Below are positions 9,188 to 15,488 of a stretch of DNA of 64,000 nucleotides, in pieces (the first letter of the stretch is position 1; each line of letters starts with the position of its first letter). Origin of the DNA: an uncultured Eubacteriales bacterium (GTDB lineage Bacteria; Bacillota; Clostridia; Oscillospirales; Acutalibacteraceae). Below the pieces are notes generated by a model. The model made no database searches and was not told where the DNA came from. It was given only the letters and a program-made list of their open reading frames with translations. The stretch spans positions 151,172 through 215,171 of the forward strand of contig CAKSTF010000001.1 in NCBI GenBank assembly GCA_934491515.1, written 5' to 3'. The translations under genes were made by a program, and so were the position numbers.

Positions 9188-11125
9188 CTATGGGTTTTCG
9201 GTAGAAGTGCCGCCCTGTTCGCTGCCTGTCGTTTCTCCGCCTGTTTCGCCGCCGGAGGTTCCTCCGCCCGACGTGCCGCCCGAAGTGTTGCCGCCGGATT
9301 CGCCGCCCGACTCTCCGCCTGTTTCTCCTCCCGTTTGGCCGCCGGACGTTCCGCCCGATGTGTTTCCGCCGGAGGTGCCTCCACCCGATTCACCGCCTGA
9401 AGTACCGCCGCCCGAAGTGCCGCCCGAAGTATTACCGCCGGACGAGGGCTGCGAAGGCGAAGGTGTTGATGACGCCGTCGCTTCCGACTGGGTCTGCTGC
9501 GGTTTAAGGCTGTAAACCGAATCGGGCAAAGTTTCGGTAACCGACTTGCCGTTTAAAGTGACCGTTCTGTACGACCTTACCTTGAAATAATCGCCCGAAA
9601 CGCGCGCTATTTCGGTGGCCGAGCAGCTTATGCCGTCGAAAGAATTTTCGCGGCTTCCGTAAATCTTGCAGGTAAGGGTCGTTCCCGACATATAGCACGA
9701 GAAGTACATCGGGTATGAAGTTCTGTTTTTAAGCTTAAGGTCTATTCTGCCGTAGTCAACCGTGGCGTCGAATCCGGCGCTTGCGTATTCCGCTTTCCAG
9801 GCGTGGGCCTTGCGCTCTACAACGCCCATGTTGGCGTAAAGCGCGGCTATGTATATGGTGGTGCTTGCCTGGCAGATTCCGCCTCCCACCGTTTGCACAA
9901 GGTATCCGCCGGCATACCCCGTTGCGGGTTTCCAGCCGTTGGCGGTGCTTTCGCTGTTGCCCGTGTGTCCGTTAAAGGACCATGTTGCACCCGGTTCAAT
10001 AACCGAGCCGTTGCACATATTCATCGCCTTGCGCATATTGCTGTTGCCGTTTGCGTTGTTGTAACTTCTTGTGCTGTGTTCGGACAAAAGTTTTATATGC
10101 TCGGTAAGCGACGCTTTGGTTATCTTGGGCTCTGTCTTTTTAACCTGCGCCGCAAGGGTGAAGGTGTGTTTGCCCTCGGAAAAGTTTTTCTGCAGCGCGG
10201 TTATAAGTTCATCTTCATCAAGGGTGATTCCCGGTTGTTCGTCCGAAAATACAAGACCTTGACCCTCAACACCCTTTATGCTTGCGTCTACCGCCTCTTT
10301 ATTTATTGCTTTTCCCGCTTTTTCGGCTATCTTCTTTTTGCATTTTTCGGATATAAGCACCGCGGCGGTGTAATCTTTTTCCGTCTTTTTGGCTTCGCCG
10401 CGCATTACCGCAATACAAAATGCTTTTGCCGATTTAAGCGCTGCGCCGTCATCGAGGGTATATTCAATATCATCCTCGGTAAAGGAAACTCTTTTATCTT
10501 CGTAAGTTACGGTTATATCGTATTTTTTGCTGTTTTTGTTTGCCGCCGCTTTGAGTTTTGCCTTCGCCTTTTCAAGGGTAAGTCCGCCTATATCAATGCC
10601 GTTTACCGATATGCCGTCAAAAAACTTAAAATTATCACCCTGGTAAAGACCCGTGTTTGCCACAAACGAGGGCATAACAAGCATACCGTTTCTCCAGAAA
10701 TGGGAAAGCGTGAAAAACGCTGCGCACAAAACCGCCGCAGCGGCAGCCGCGCAGGAAAGAGCGATTATAAGTTTGCGGTTTGCACGCCCCTCTGCTTTTT
10801 TCTCACCGCTGTTTTTTTTGCTGCTTTTCACAGTTTTCTTTTTCTCAACATCCGCCGCGGCGTCCCCTTCCGCAGACACCGTAAAGCCGCCTACCGTTTC
10901 TGCGGCAGCCGAAGTTTTTTCCACGGGCGCTTTTTTGTCCTTTTTCGCCCTGCGCTTTCGGGAAGCGGAATCTTCGGAAAAATCTTTCACGCCGTCGCCC
11001 ATAACAATGCCGCCGTCGGCAACATCGGGCATTGCGTGCGGCAGGCGGTCGTTATCGTCCCCTATAATAAAGGGAGCGTCTACAAAACCGTCGCCGTAAT
11101 CCGTTCCGGATCTTTTTTTAGCCAT
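9188..11125 (-). CDS. VanW family protein with YoaR-type peptidoglycan-binding domain and Gly/Ser/Thr-rich tail
   Basis: 645 residues. Residues 1-115 are polar and charged (cytoplasmic), one membrane helix follows (LIIALSCAAAAAAVLCAAFF), then an extracellular putative peptidoglycan-binding region, then the VanW domain (STRSYNNANGNSNMRKAM ... GGGICQASTTIYIAALYAN). The last 90 or so residues are almost only Gly, Ser, Thr and Glu in GGNTSGGTSGG-like repeats, probably a spacer threading the wall. VanW proteins are found in vancomycin-resistance clusters and widely in Firmicutes, but this domain alone does not mean resistance. The start was put at the ATG giving MAKKRSGTD; GTGGTG lies upstream, while the longer version would begin inside the untranslated region. 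Confidence 0.85.
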   Translation of the reverse strand: MAKKRSGTDYGDGFVDAPFIIGDDNDRLPHAMPDVADGGIVMGDGVKDFSEDSASRKRRAKKDKKAPVEKTSAAAETVGGFTVSAEGDAAADVEKKKTVKSSKKNSGEKKAEGRANRKLIIALSCAAAAAAVLCAAFFTLSHFWRNGMLVMPSFVANTGLYQGDNFKFFDGISVNGIDIGGLTLEKAKAKLKAAANKNSKKYDITVTYEDKRVSFTEDDIEYTLDDGAALKSAKAFCIAVMRGEAKKTEKDYTAAVLISEKCKKKIAEKAGKAINKEAVDASIKGVEGQGLVFSDEQPGITLDEDELITALQKNFSEGKHTFTLAAQVKKTEPKITKASLTEHIKLLSEHSTRSYNNANGNSNMRKAMNMCNGSVIEPGATWSFNGHTGNSESTANGWKPATGYAGGYLVQTVGGGICQASTTIYIAALYANMGVVERKAHAWKAEYASAGFDATVDYGRIDLKLKNRTSYPMYFSCYMSGTTLTCKIYGSRENSFDGISCSATEIARVSGDYFKVRSYRTVTLNGKSVTETLPDSVYSLKPQQTQSEATASSTPSPSQPSSGGNTSGGTSGGGTSGGESGGGTSGGNTSGGTSGGQTGGETGGESGGESGGNTSGGTSGGGTSGGETGGETTGSEQGGTSTENP

Positions 11126-11157
11126 AAATATAACACCACGTTTTCGGTATTTTATGT

Positions 11158-11175
11158 TGTACAATATACTGTACA
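11158..11175. promoter_or_regulatory. Candidate operator at the VanW promoter
   Basis: TGTACA-ATATAC-TGTACA: two identical self-complementary hexamers six bases apart, immediately downstream of the -10 box. Inferred repressor site; the regulator is unknown. Confidence 0.4.
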
Positions 11176-11179
11176 TTTT

Positions 11180-11207
11180 ATTATATCACAAGCCGTGCGG
11201 ATTACAA
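11180..11207 (-). promoter_or_regulatory. Promoter of the VanW gene
   Basis: TTGTAA (11202-11207), 16-base spacer, TATAAT (11180-11185) on the minus strand. Confidence 0.65.
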
Positions 11208-11301
11208 GAAAAAGAAACAGAGGTAACATTTTTTTAATCTGTATTAACTTTTTGCCTTTTCCTGAAATCGGCAGAAAGTAATTAGTGAAGAATGAAAAAG
11301 T

Positions 11302-11339
11302 AAAAATCGGCAGGCGTCTTTTGACACTTGCCGATTTTT
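11302..11339 (-). terminator. Terminator directly after tRNA-Arg
   Basis: AAAAATCGGCAGG and CTTGCCGATTTTT form a stem with one mismatch. On the minus strand it begins at the tRNA 3' end and is followed by a T-rich stretch. Confidence 0.7.
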
Positions 11340-11415
11340 GGCGTTCCCGAGAGGATTCGAACCTCCGACCTACCGCTTAGGAGGCGGTCGCTCTATCCAA
11401 CTGAGCTACGGAAAC
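11339..11415 (-). tRNA. tRNA-Arg (anticodon CCT)
   Basis: The minus strand folds as a full cloverleaf of 77 nt including an encoded CCA. The acceptor GTTTCCG pairs with CGGGAAC, the D arm carries TAGCTCAGTTGGATAGAGC, the anticodon stem ACCGC/GCGGT holds loop CTCCTAA (anticodon CCT, reading AGG), and the T arm is GGAGG-TTCGAAT-CCTCT. It lies between the ATP-grasp and VanW genes and has its own terminator. Confidence 0.97.
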
Positions 11416-11470
11416 ATATCAGCGGTTTAAAACCGCGTGATTTTGTGATTTATGATTTGTAATCTGTAAT

Positions 11471-12499
11471 TTATAACTTTATGTTTTTCATTTCGTCGCC
11501 CAGAACATCCGCAATTTCCTTTAAATGTCCCGTGCGCTTGTTTTTAAGTTTATAATGCTGCAAAAGACCATAACCCGGGTAATCGTTACCCTCCACAAAA
11601 ACGGGGCCCTTATCGGTAAAGGCAACGTCCCAGCCGATATACCTAACCTGCGGAACCTTAAGTGCGGCTTCTTCACACATTTTAAACGCCTTGTCAACGC
11701 CGTCTATCTTAACATCGGCAAACTTTTTGCCGGTCATGGGATGGGTTTCGTAAACGTTGCCGTAATCGTCGATAACGTTACTGTCGATCCTACCGTCGGC
11801 GCCGAGGCTGAAATAAAGGTCGTCCGTGCAGCCGATAACGCTTTTTTCGTCCTTATTAACGCGCAGCGCATTATTTATAACGTGCGCCTTGCCGTCTTTA
11901 TAAAGGGTTATTATCCTGAACGAGTTTACAACATTCGGATTTATATCGTTTAACTGTTCGCTTTGAACTATCGCCTCTTCAACAAGAAACTGTTTGCGTT
12001 CTTTAAGCGTGTCGTAAAGCGCGTCCGGTTCGGCAACTTCGGAAACGGTTATCTTTGAAATACCGTGACCGCCGTAACCTGCCGGATCTTTGGCAAAAAC
12101 GGTTTTTTTGCCCTTTAAAAACTTTTTAAAGCCCGTTTTATCGGTAACGCGCAGATTTATAAAATCCCTGCCGAGATAATCCCTGAACATTTCGTTAAAG
12201 ACAAGTTTATCGTCAACAACCGCAATGTACTTCGGGTCGTTAAGATAGGAAAGGACGTTATAAAACTTTTTCGCCGTACAGAAAGTATCCTTTTCGGCGG
12301 AAGTTATGCAAAGGAAATTGCCGCGAAAAAAATCGGTATAACCGGTGCCGCGCGCAATAAAACTGCGGATAAGCGCGCACTTTATCGCAAAGGGCGACTT
12401 TCCCGTGTTTTCGGACATTATGCGTATATGCTTATTCATTCTTTCGCGGTCGATATCGTGAAATTTATTCAAAAGCCAACGAGTAACGTTTTTAGCCAA
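11471..12499 (-). CDS. Sugar-transfer-associated ATP-grasp domain protein
   Basis: 342 residues from a TTG start that has GGGAG eight bases upstream; the nearby ATG is out of frame. The sequence matches the ATP-grasp family linked to sugar transfer and cell-surface polysaccharide clusters: KTVFAKDPAGYGGHGISK is the ATP-binding glycine loop, NSFRIITLYKDG and VINNALRV the central strands, and GWDVAFTDKGPVFVEGNDYPG carries the metal-binding Glu and Asn. Such enzymes probably ligate or modify carboxylated surface sugars, but the substrate is not known. It is divergent from a GtrA-like gene, another polysaccharide-linked family, which supports a surface glycan role. Confidence 0.8.
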   Translation of the reverse strand: MAKNVTRWLLNKFHDIDRERMNKHIRIMSENTGKSPFAIKCALIRSFIARGTGYTDFFRGNFLCITSAEKDTFCTAKKFYNVLSYLNDPKYIAVVDDKLVFNEMFRDYLGRDFINLRVTDKTGFKKFLKGKKTVFAKDPAGYGGHGISKITVSEVAEPDALYDTLKERKQFLVEEAIVQSEQLNDINPNVVNSFRIITLYKDGKAHVINNALRVNKDEKSVIGCTDDLYFSLGADGRIDSNVIDDYGNVYETHPMTGKKFADVKIDGVDKAFKMCEEAALKVPQVRYIGWDVAFTDKGPVFVEGNDYPGYGLLQHYKLKNKRTGHLKEIADVLGDEMKNIKL

Positions 12500-12585
12500 A
12501 AAGCATAACTCCCATTCTTAAGAAATAAAAAGCGAGCGTTAAGCCCGCGCGGAAACGGGCAAAACCCGAAACCGCCACTCCGACA

Positions 12586-12614
12586 ATTTTAACCTACGTC
12601 CGCCCGATTGTCAA
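12586..12614 (-). promoter_or_regulatory. Promoter of the ATP-grasp gene
   Basis: TTGACA (12609-12614), 17-base spacer, TAAAAT (12586-12591) on the minus strand. Confidence 0.7.
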
Positions 12615-12622
12615 TAGACAAT
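12607..12622. promoter_or_regulatory. Candidate operator between divergent ATP-grasp and GtrA genes
   Basis: Perfect inverted repeat ATTGTC-AATA-GACAAT overlapping the ATP-grasp -35 box, 22 bases from the -35 box of the divergent promoter. Confidence 0.4.
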
Positions 12623-12643
12623 ACTTCGCTTTGCTGCCGCAAC

Positions 12644-12672
12644 TTGATTTTTTCCGCCGCTTTTGTTATAAT
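12644..12672 (+). promoter_or_regulatory. Promoter of the GtrA-like gene
   Basis: TTGATT (12644-12649), 17-base spacer, TATAAT (12667-12672). The roughly 60-base leader contains a small hairpin, CGCAGG with CCTGCG near 12702-12720; no known riboswitch class is recognised. Confidence 0.65.
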
Positions 12673-12737
12673 CGGTAGAAGATAACACCAGTATCGCACC
12701 AAACGCAGGACAACCCCCTGCGCGACAAGGAAAGCCG

Positions 12738-13149
12738 GTGAAACGCGATAAAAGAGTTTTTTAAAAAAATAAAACGCACCTTTTTATCAAAAGGTTTTCT
12801 TGAATTTTGCGTATTAGGCGGCATAAACTGCTTTAACGATTCGCTTTTTTCGTGGCTGGCAAACTTTGTTTTTCAAAAAAACCTTGCAGCTTGTATAGGC
12901 TACATAATATCCCTTTCCATGGCGTTTTTCCTTACAAGCAAATTCATTTTTAAAAGCCGGCCCACATTTAAAAAATATGTGCGCTTTCTTATTTCCTACA
13001 TACCGAACTTTATAATATTCTTCCTTGTTACCTTCCTTACCATAAACACGTGGCATCTGCCGCAGTTTGTCGGCACGTTCCTTGCCGCAATGACGGGCGG
13101 CCCCATAACCTTTGTTATTATAAAGTTATACGCCTTCGGCAAAAGGTGA
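12738..13149 (+). pseudogene. GtrA-like membrane protein, frameshifted as read at a T6A7 run
   Basis: From codon ATA 12748 to TGA 13147-13149 one frame encodes a classic small GtrA/DPMS flippase-like protein: FCVLGGINCFNDSLFSWLANF, then three more hydrophobic segments with AFFLTSKFIFKS and FVIIKLYAFGKR at the positions where the family has FxxNRxWxF motifs. That frame has no ATG, GTG or TTG before 12919. A GTG at 12738 follows AAGGAAAG but is in another frame; it joins the GtrA frame if one T is removed from the run of six Ts before seven As (12757-12769), giving MKRDKRVFKKIKRTF. Whether this is an assembly error, a real mutation or slippage is open. GtrA proteins move lipid-linked sugars for surface glycans. 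Confidence 0.7.
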
Positions 13150-13201
13150 TTTTTGCGGCAAATATCGCATAAACGCGCCGCGCGGAAAAGCAAAAAAATT
13201 T

Positions 13202-13230
13202 AAGCACCCTCAAAAAGAGGGTGCTTTTTT
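13202..13230. terminator. Terminator between convergent GtrA-like and rex genes
   Basis: AAGCACCCTC and GAGGGTGCTT around a five-A loop, followed by TTTTATTG; usable in both directions. Confidence 0.85.
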
Positions 13231-13257
13231 ATTGTTCCGTTGTCCGCACGGCAGTCC

Positions 13258-13902
13258 TCAGCCGGACTGTTTTTCGCGGTCCTTCAGTTTGTAGGAAAGG
13301 GTCATCAGGCTGTCGCCCAAATGCACGTTTTCAACCGTTATGTCGGGGTGGTCGTGGGTAAGGTCGTAATGCGTAAAGTTAAGAAATCCCTTTACGCCCA
13401 ATCTTACAAGTTGGTCGGAAAGTTCCTGCGCCGGTTCTTTGGGCGTTGAAATAATCGCAACTTCGGGGCGGTTTTCGCGACAAAATTCGTCAAGAGTTGT
13501 AACATTTCTTATGGGAATGTTACGCACCATCTGCCCTACAAGCGACTCCTTATTGTCAAAAAGTCCGATAAGGTGAAAACCCTTGGTTTCAAATTTTATG
13601 TGCTGGGCAAGCGCCTTGCCGAAGTTTCCCATTCCAACTATTATGGTCTTTTTAGGCGAATCGATTCCTAAAATTTTGCCGATTTCACCGCGCAGAAGTT
13701 CAATATTATAGCCGTAGCCCTGCTGGCCGAAGCCGCCGAAACAGTTAAGGTCCTGCCTTATCTGGCTTGCCGTAAGGTGCATGCGTTCGCTCAGCGCCGA
13801 TGAGGATATCCTCGAAAGCCCCTCCGCACTGAGGTCTCCCAAAAAACGGTAGTAACGCGGCAGTCTTTTTATGACCGATTCCGATATTCCGTTTATACTC
13901 AT
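13258..13902 (-). CDS. rex: Redox-sensing transcriptional repressor Rex
   Basis: 214 residues. The start is the ATG with AGGAGA eight bases upstream; the longer frame lacks a ribosome site. The N-terminal winged helix (VIKRLPRYYRFLGDL ... MHLTASQIRQDLNCFGGFGQQGYGY) is highly typical, followed by the NAD(H)-binding Rossmann domain (TIIVGMGNFGKALAQHI) and a C-terminal swapped helix. Rex senses the NADH/NAD+ ratio and represses fermentation and NADH-reoxidation genes. It is divergent from perR, so redox and peroxide control sit side by side. Confidence 0.96.
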   Translation of the reverse strand: MSINGISESVIKRLPRYYRFLGDLSAEGLSRISSSALSERMHLTASQIRQDLNCFGGFGQQGYGYNIELLRGEIGKILGIDSPKKTIIVGMGNFGKALAQHIKFETKGFHLIGLFDNKESLVGQMVRNIPIRNVTTLDEFCRENRPEVAIISTPKEPAQELSDQLVRLGVKGFLNFTHYDLTHDHPDITVENVHLGDSLMTLSYKLKDREKQSG

Positions 13903-13938
13903 TATGTATATCTCCTTCGGATTTAACGTTCCGTAATA

Positions 13939-13951
13939 TAACACTTTGTTA
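13939..13951. promoter_or_regulatory. Small dyad in the rex leader
   Basis: Perfect TAACA-CTT-TGTTA just downstream of the rex -10 box, overlapping a wider TTGTTA...TAACAC arrangement that spans the -10. Spacing does not fit the usual Rex operator, so autoregulation is only a suggestion. Confidence 0.3.
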
Positions 13952-13958
13952 CGAATTT

Positions 13959-13987
13959 ATCATAACACCTTTTAAGAAAAAAATCAA
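13959..13987 (-). promoter_or_regulatory. Promoter of rex
   Basis: TTGATT (13982-13987), 17-base spacer, TATGAT (13959-13964) on the minus strand. Confidence 0.55.
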
Positions 13988-14058
13988 GTCGTATAATCGG
14001 GGTGCGCTCCGCCGCGCGGCAGAATATAAAACGGATTTTAAAAATTTTAAAAAAAGTC

Positions 14059-14086
14059 TTGACAAACAAAAATTTTCGGCTAAAAT
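14059..14086 (+). promoter_or_regulatory. Promoter of the perR-rubrerythrin-rubredoxin unit
   Basis: TTGACA (14059-14064), 16-base spacer, TAAAAT (14081-14086). Confidence 0.65.
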
Positions 14087-14121
14087 AAAAGTAGTAATCA
14101 TTCCTGTTTTTCGAGGTGAAT

Positions 14122-14544
14122 ATGTCCAACTATTCAAAACAGCGCGCCGAAACGCTGGCGGCGGTAAAAGAACTCGGCAACCACCCAACGGCTGCCGCTG
14201 TATATGAAAAAGTGCGCGAAAAGATTCCTAATATAAGCCTCGGCACGGTCTACCGCAACCTTTCGGCGTTGTCCGAAAGCGGAGATATCGACCCGCTGCC
14301 CGTGGGCGACGGCACTTTAAGGTACGACGGCGACACGTCTGCGCACGTTCACCTGACCTGCACGGCATGCGGCGGAATAGAGGATATTTACGTTGTTCCG
14401 CAGGACGCCTGCAATGCCGCTTTAAAGCACGGCTTTGCTCCGGATAAATGCGTTTGCATAGTTTACGGCATCTGCAAAAAATGCAAAGCCGCACAAAAAG
14501 CCAAAGACGCGGAAAATCACGCAAATCAAGGCGGAAGCCTTTAA
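14122..14544 (+). CDS. perR: Fur-family peroxide-responsive regulator (PerR-like)
   Basis: 140 residues; the ATG after CGAGGTG is chosen over a GTG two codons earlier. Residues 1-75 are the winged helix (HPTAAAVYEKVREKIPNISLGTVYRNLSAL). The C-terminal part has the regulatory-metal set DTSAHVH and the structural zinc cysteines CTAC and CKKC. The His of NHPTA matches the oxidisable His37 of Bacillus PerR. Its position directly before rubrerythrin and rubredoxin supports a peroxide-sensing role rather than Fur or Zur. It likely represses this detoxification unit and itself; no clear Per box was found. Confidence 0.88.
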   Translation: MSNYSKQRAETLAAVKELGNHPTAAAVYEKVREKIPNISLGTVYRNLSALSESGDIDPLPVGDGTLRYDGDTSAHVHLTCTACGGIEDIYVVPQDACNAALKHGFAPDKCVCIVYGICKKCKAAQKAKDAENHANQGGSL

Positions 14545-14589
14545 AAATAAAAACGAAATTAAATTCTATTACTTCGGAGGTAAAAAATT

Positions 14590-15132
14590 ATGAAAAAGTT
14601 TGTATGTCTCGTTTGCGGTTACACCTACGAGGGCGAGTCTGCACCGGCAGAATGCCCCGTTTGCCACGCGCCCGCTTCCAAGTTTGTTGAAAAAACAGAG
14701 GAAAAGGGCTGGGCTGCCGAGCATGTTATAGGCATCGCAAAAGACGTTGATCCCCGCATAGTACAGGGTCTGCGAGAAAACTTTACGGGCGAATGTACCG
14801 AAGTGGGTATGTACCTTGCAATGGCGCGCGCCGCCCACCGCGAGGGTTATCCCGAAATCGGTCTTTATTGGGAAAAGGCCGCTTTGGAAGAGGCGGAACA
14901 CGCCGCTAAATTTGCGGAACTTCTGGGCGAAGTGGTAAGCGAATCCACAAAAGAAAATCTGCGCGTGCGCGTTGAGGCCGAAAACGGCGCCACAATGGGC
15001 AAAACCGAACTTGCAAAACTTGCAAAAGAACTCGGTCTTGACGCAATTCACGATACCGTGCACGAAATGGCGCGTGACGAAGCCCGACATGGCAAGGCTT
15101 TCGAGGGACTCCTCAAAAGATACTTCGGCTGA
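14590..15132 (+). CDS. Rubrerythrin, reversed-domain form (N-terminal rubredoxin domain)
   Basis: 180 residues after a GGAGG site. Residues 1-35 form a rubredoxin-like FeS4 site (CLVCGYTYEG ... CPVCHAP); residues 45-180 form the four-helix ferritin-like diiron domain with GECTEVGMYLAMA, EEAEHAAKFAELLGE and DEARHGKAFEGLL supplying the Glu and His ligands. The domain order is the reverse of classical rubrerythrin, as in clostridial reverse rubrerythrins, which reduce H2O2 and O2 with electrons from rubredoxin. It sits 45 bases after perR and 26 before the rubredoxin gene. Confidence 0.95.
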   Translation: MKKFVCLVCGYTYEGESAPAECPVCHAPASKFVEKTEEKGWAAEHVIGIAKDVDPRIVQGLRENFTGECTEVGMYLAMARAAHREGYPEIGLYWEKAALEEAEHAAKFAELLGEVVSESTKENLRVRVEAENGATMGKTELAKLAKELGLDAIHDTVHEMARDEARHGKAFEGLLKRYFG

Positions 15133-15158
15133 TAAAAAAACAAAAGGAGAGCAAAAAA

Positions 15159-15311
15159 ATGAAATATGTTTGCCCTTGCGGATACATCTATGACGAAACC
15201 GCCGGCGACCCGGAAAACGGAATCGCCCCCGGCACCAAATGGGAAGACGTTCCCGAAGATTTTCTCTGCCCCGTTTGCGGACTGGGCAAAGATATGTTTG
15301 AGGCGGAATAA
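15159..15311 (+). CDS. Rubredoxin with a shortened first knuckle
   Basis: 50 residues, preceded by AAAGGAGA. The rubredoxin core is clear: GYIYDETAGDPENGIAPGTKW, then CPVCGLGKDMFEAE. The first iron-binding knuckle reads VCPCGY, so one residue instead of two separates the cysteines (C-x-C-G in place of C-x-x-C-G); the second knuckle is normal C-x-x-C-G. It probably donates electrons to the rubrerythrin just upstream. The shorter loop might shift the iron-site geometry or potential; the base calls around it look clean and the frame is intact. Confidence 0.92.
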   Translation: MKYVCPCGYIYDETAGDPENGIAPGTKWEDVPEDFLCPVCGLGKDMFEAE

Positions 15312-15338
15312 CCCGCAAAAAACATCTAAAACGAAACA

Positions 15339-15380
15339 CCTCCGCGCAACCTTATTGGGTTGCGCGGGGGTTATTTATTT
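15339..15380 (+). terminator. Terminator after rubredoxin
   Basis: CCTCCGCGCAACC (15339-15351) pairs with GGGTTGCGCGGGGG (15357-15370), followed by TTATTTATTT. Confidence 0.85.
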
Positions 15381-15416
15381 GTGCATTTCTCCTTGAATGT
15401 TTTGTTACGGGACATA

Positions 15417-15427
15417 AATGTCGCATA
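15417..15427. promoter_or_regulatory. Candidate WYL-regulator operator upstream of the PolC-like gene
   Basis: AATGTCGCATA lies between a weak -35 (TTGTTA, 15402-15407) and a -10-like ATAAAA. It matches 9 of 11 bases of TATGTCACATA, which lies in the same place before the WYL gene (18762-18772, minus strand). Confidence 0.3.
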
Positions 15428-15488
15428 AAACAATTTACAATAATCACATAAAAGCGCCGCGCAACACAGGCAAAAAAGGAGAATTTAT

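Noticed and set aside
9803..11281. 492-residue plus-strand frame opposite the VanW gene
   Set aside because: Shadow of the minus-strand gene and extends into its promoter; no protein features.
12673..12737. Riboswitch in the GtrA-like leader
   Set aside because: AGCCGGTGAAAC recalls part of a cobalamin box, but the rest of the conserved core is absent.
13934..13970. Canonical Rex operator at the rex promoter
   Set aside because: TTGTTA and TAACAC half-sites exist but their spacing is too wide for the standard 16-18-bp site.
14087..14121. Per box upstream of perR
   Set aside because: No TTATAATNATTATAA-like dyad; only AT-rich sequence is seen.
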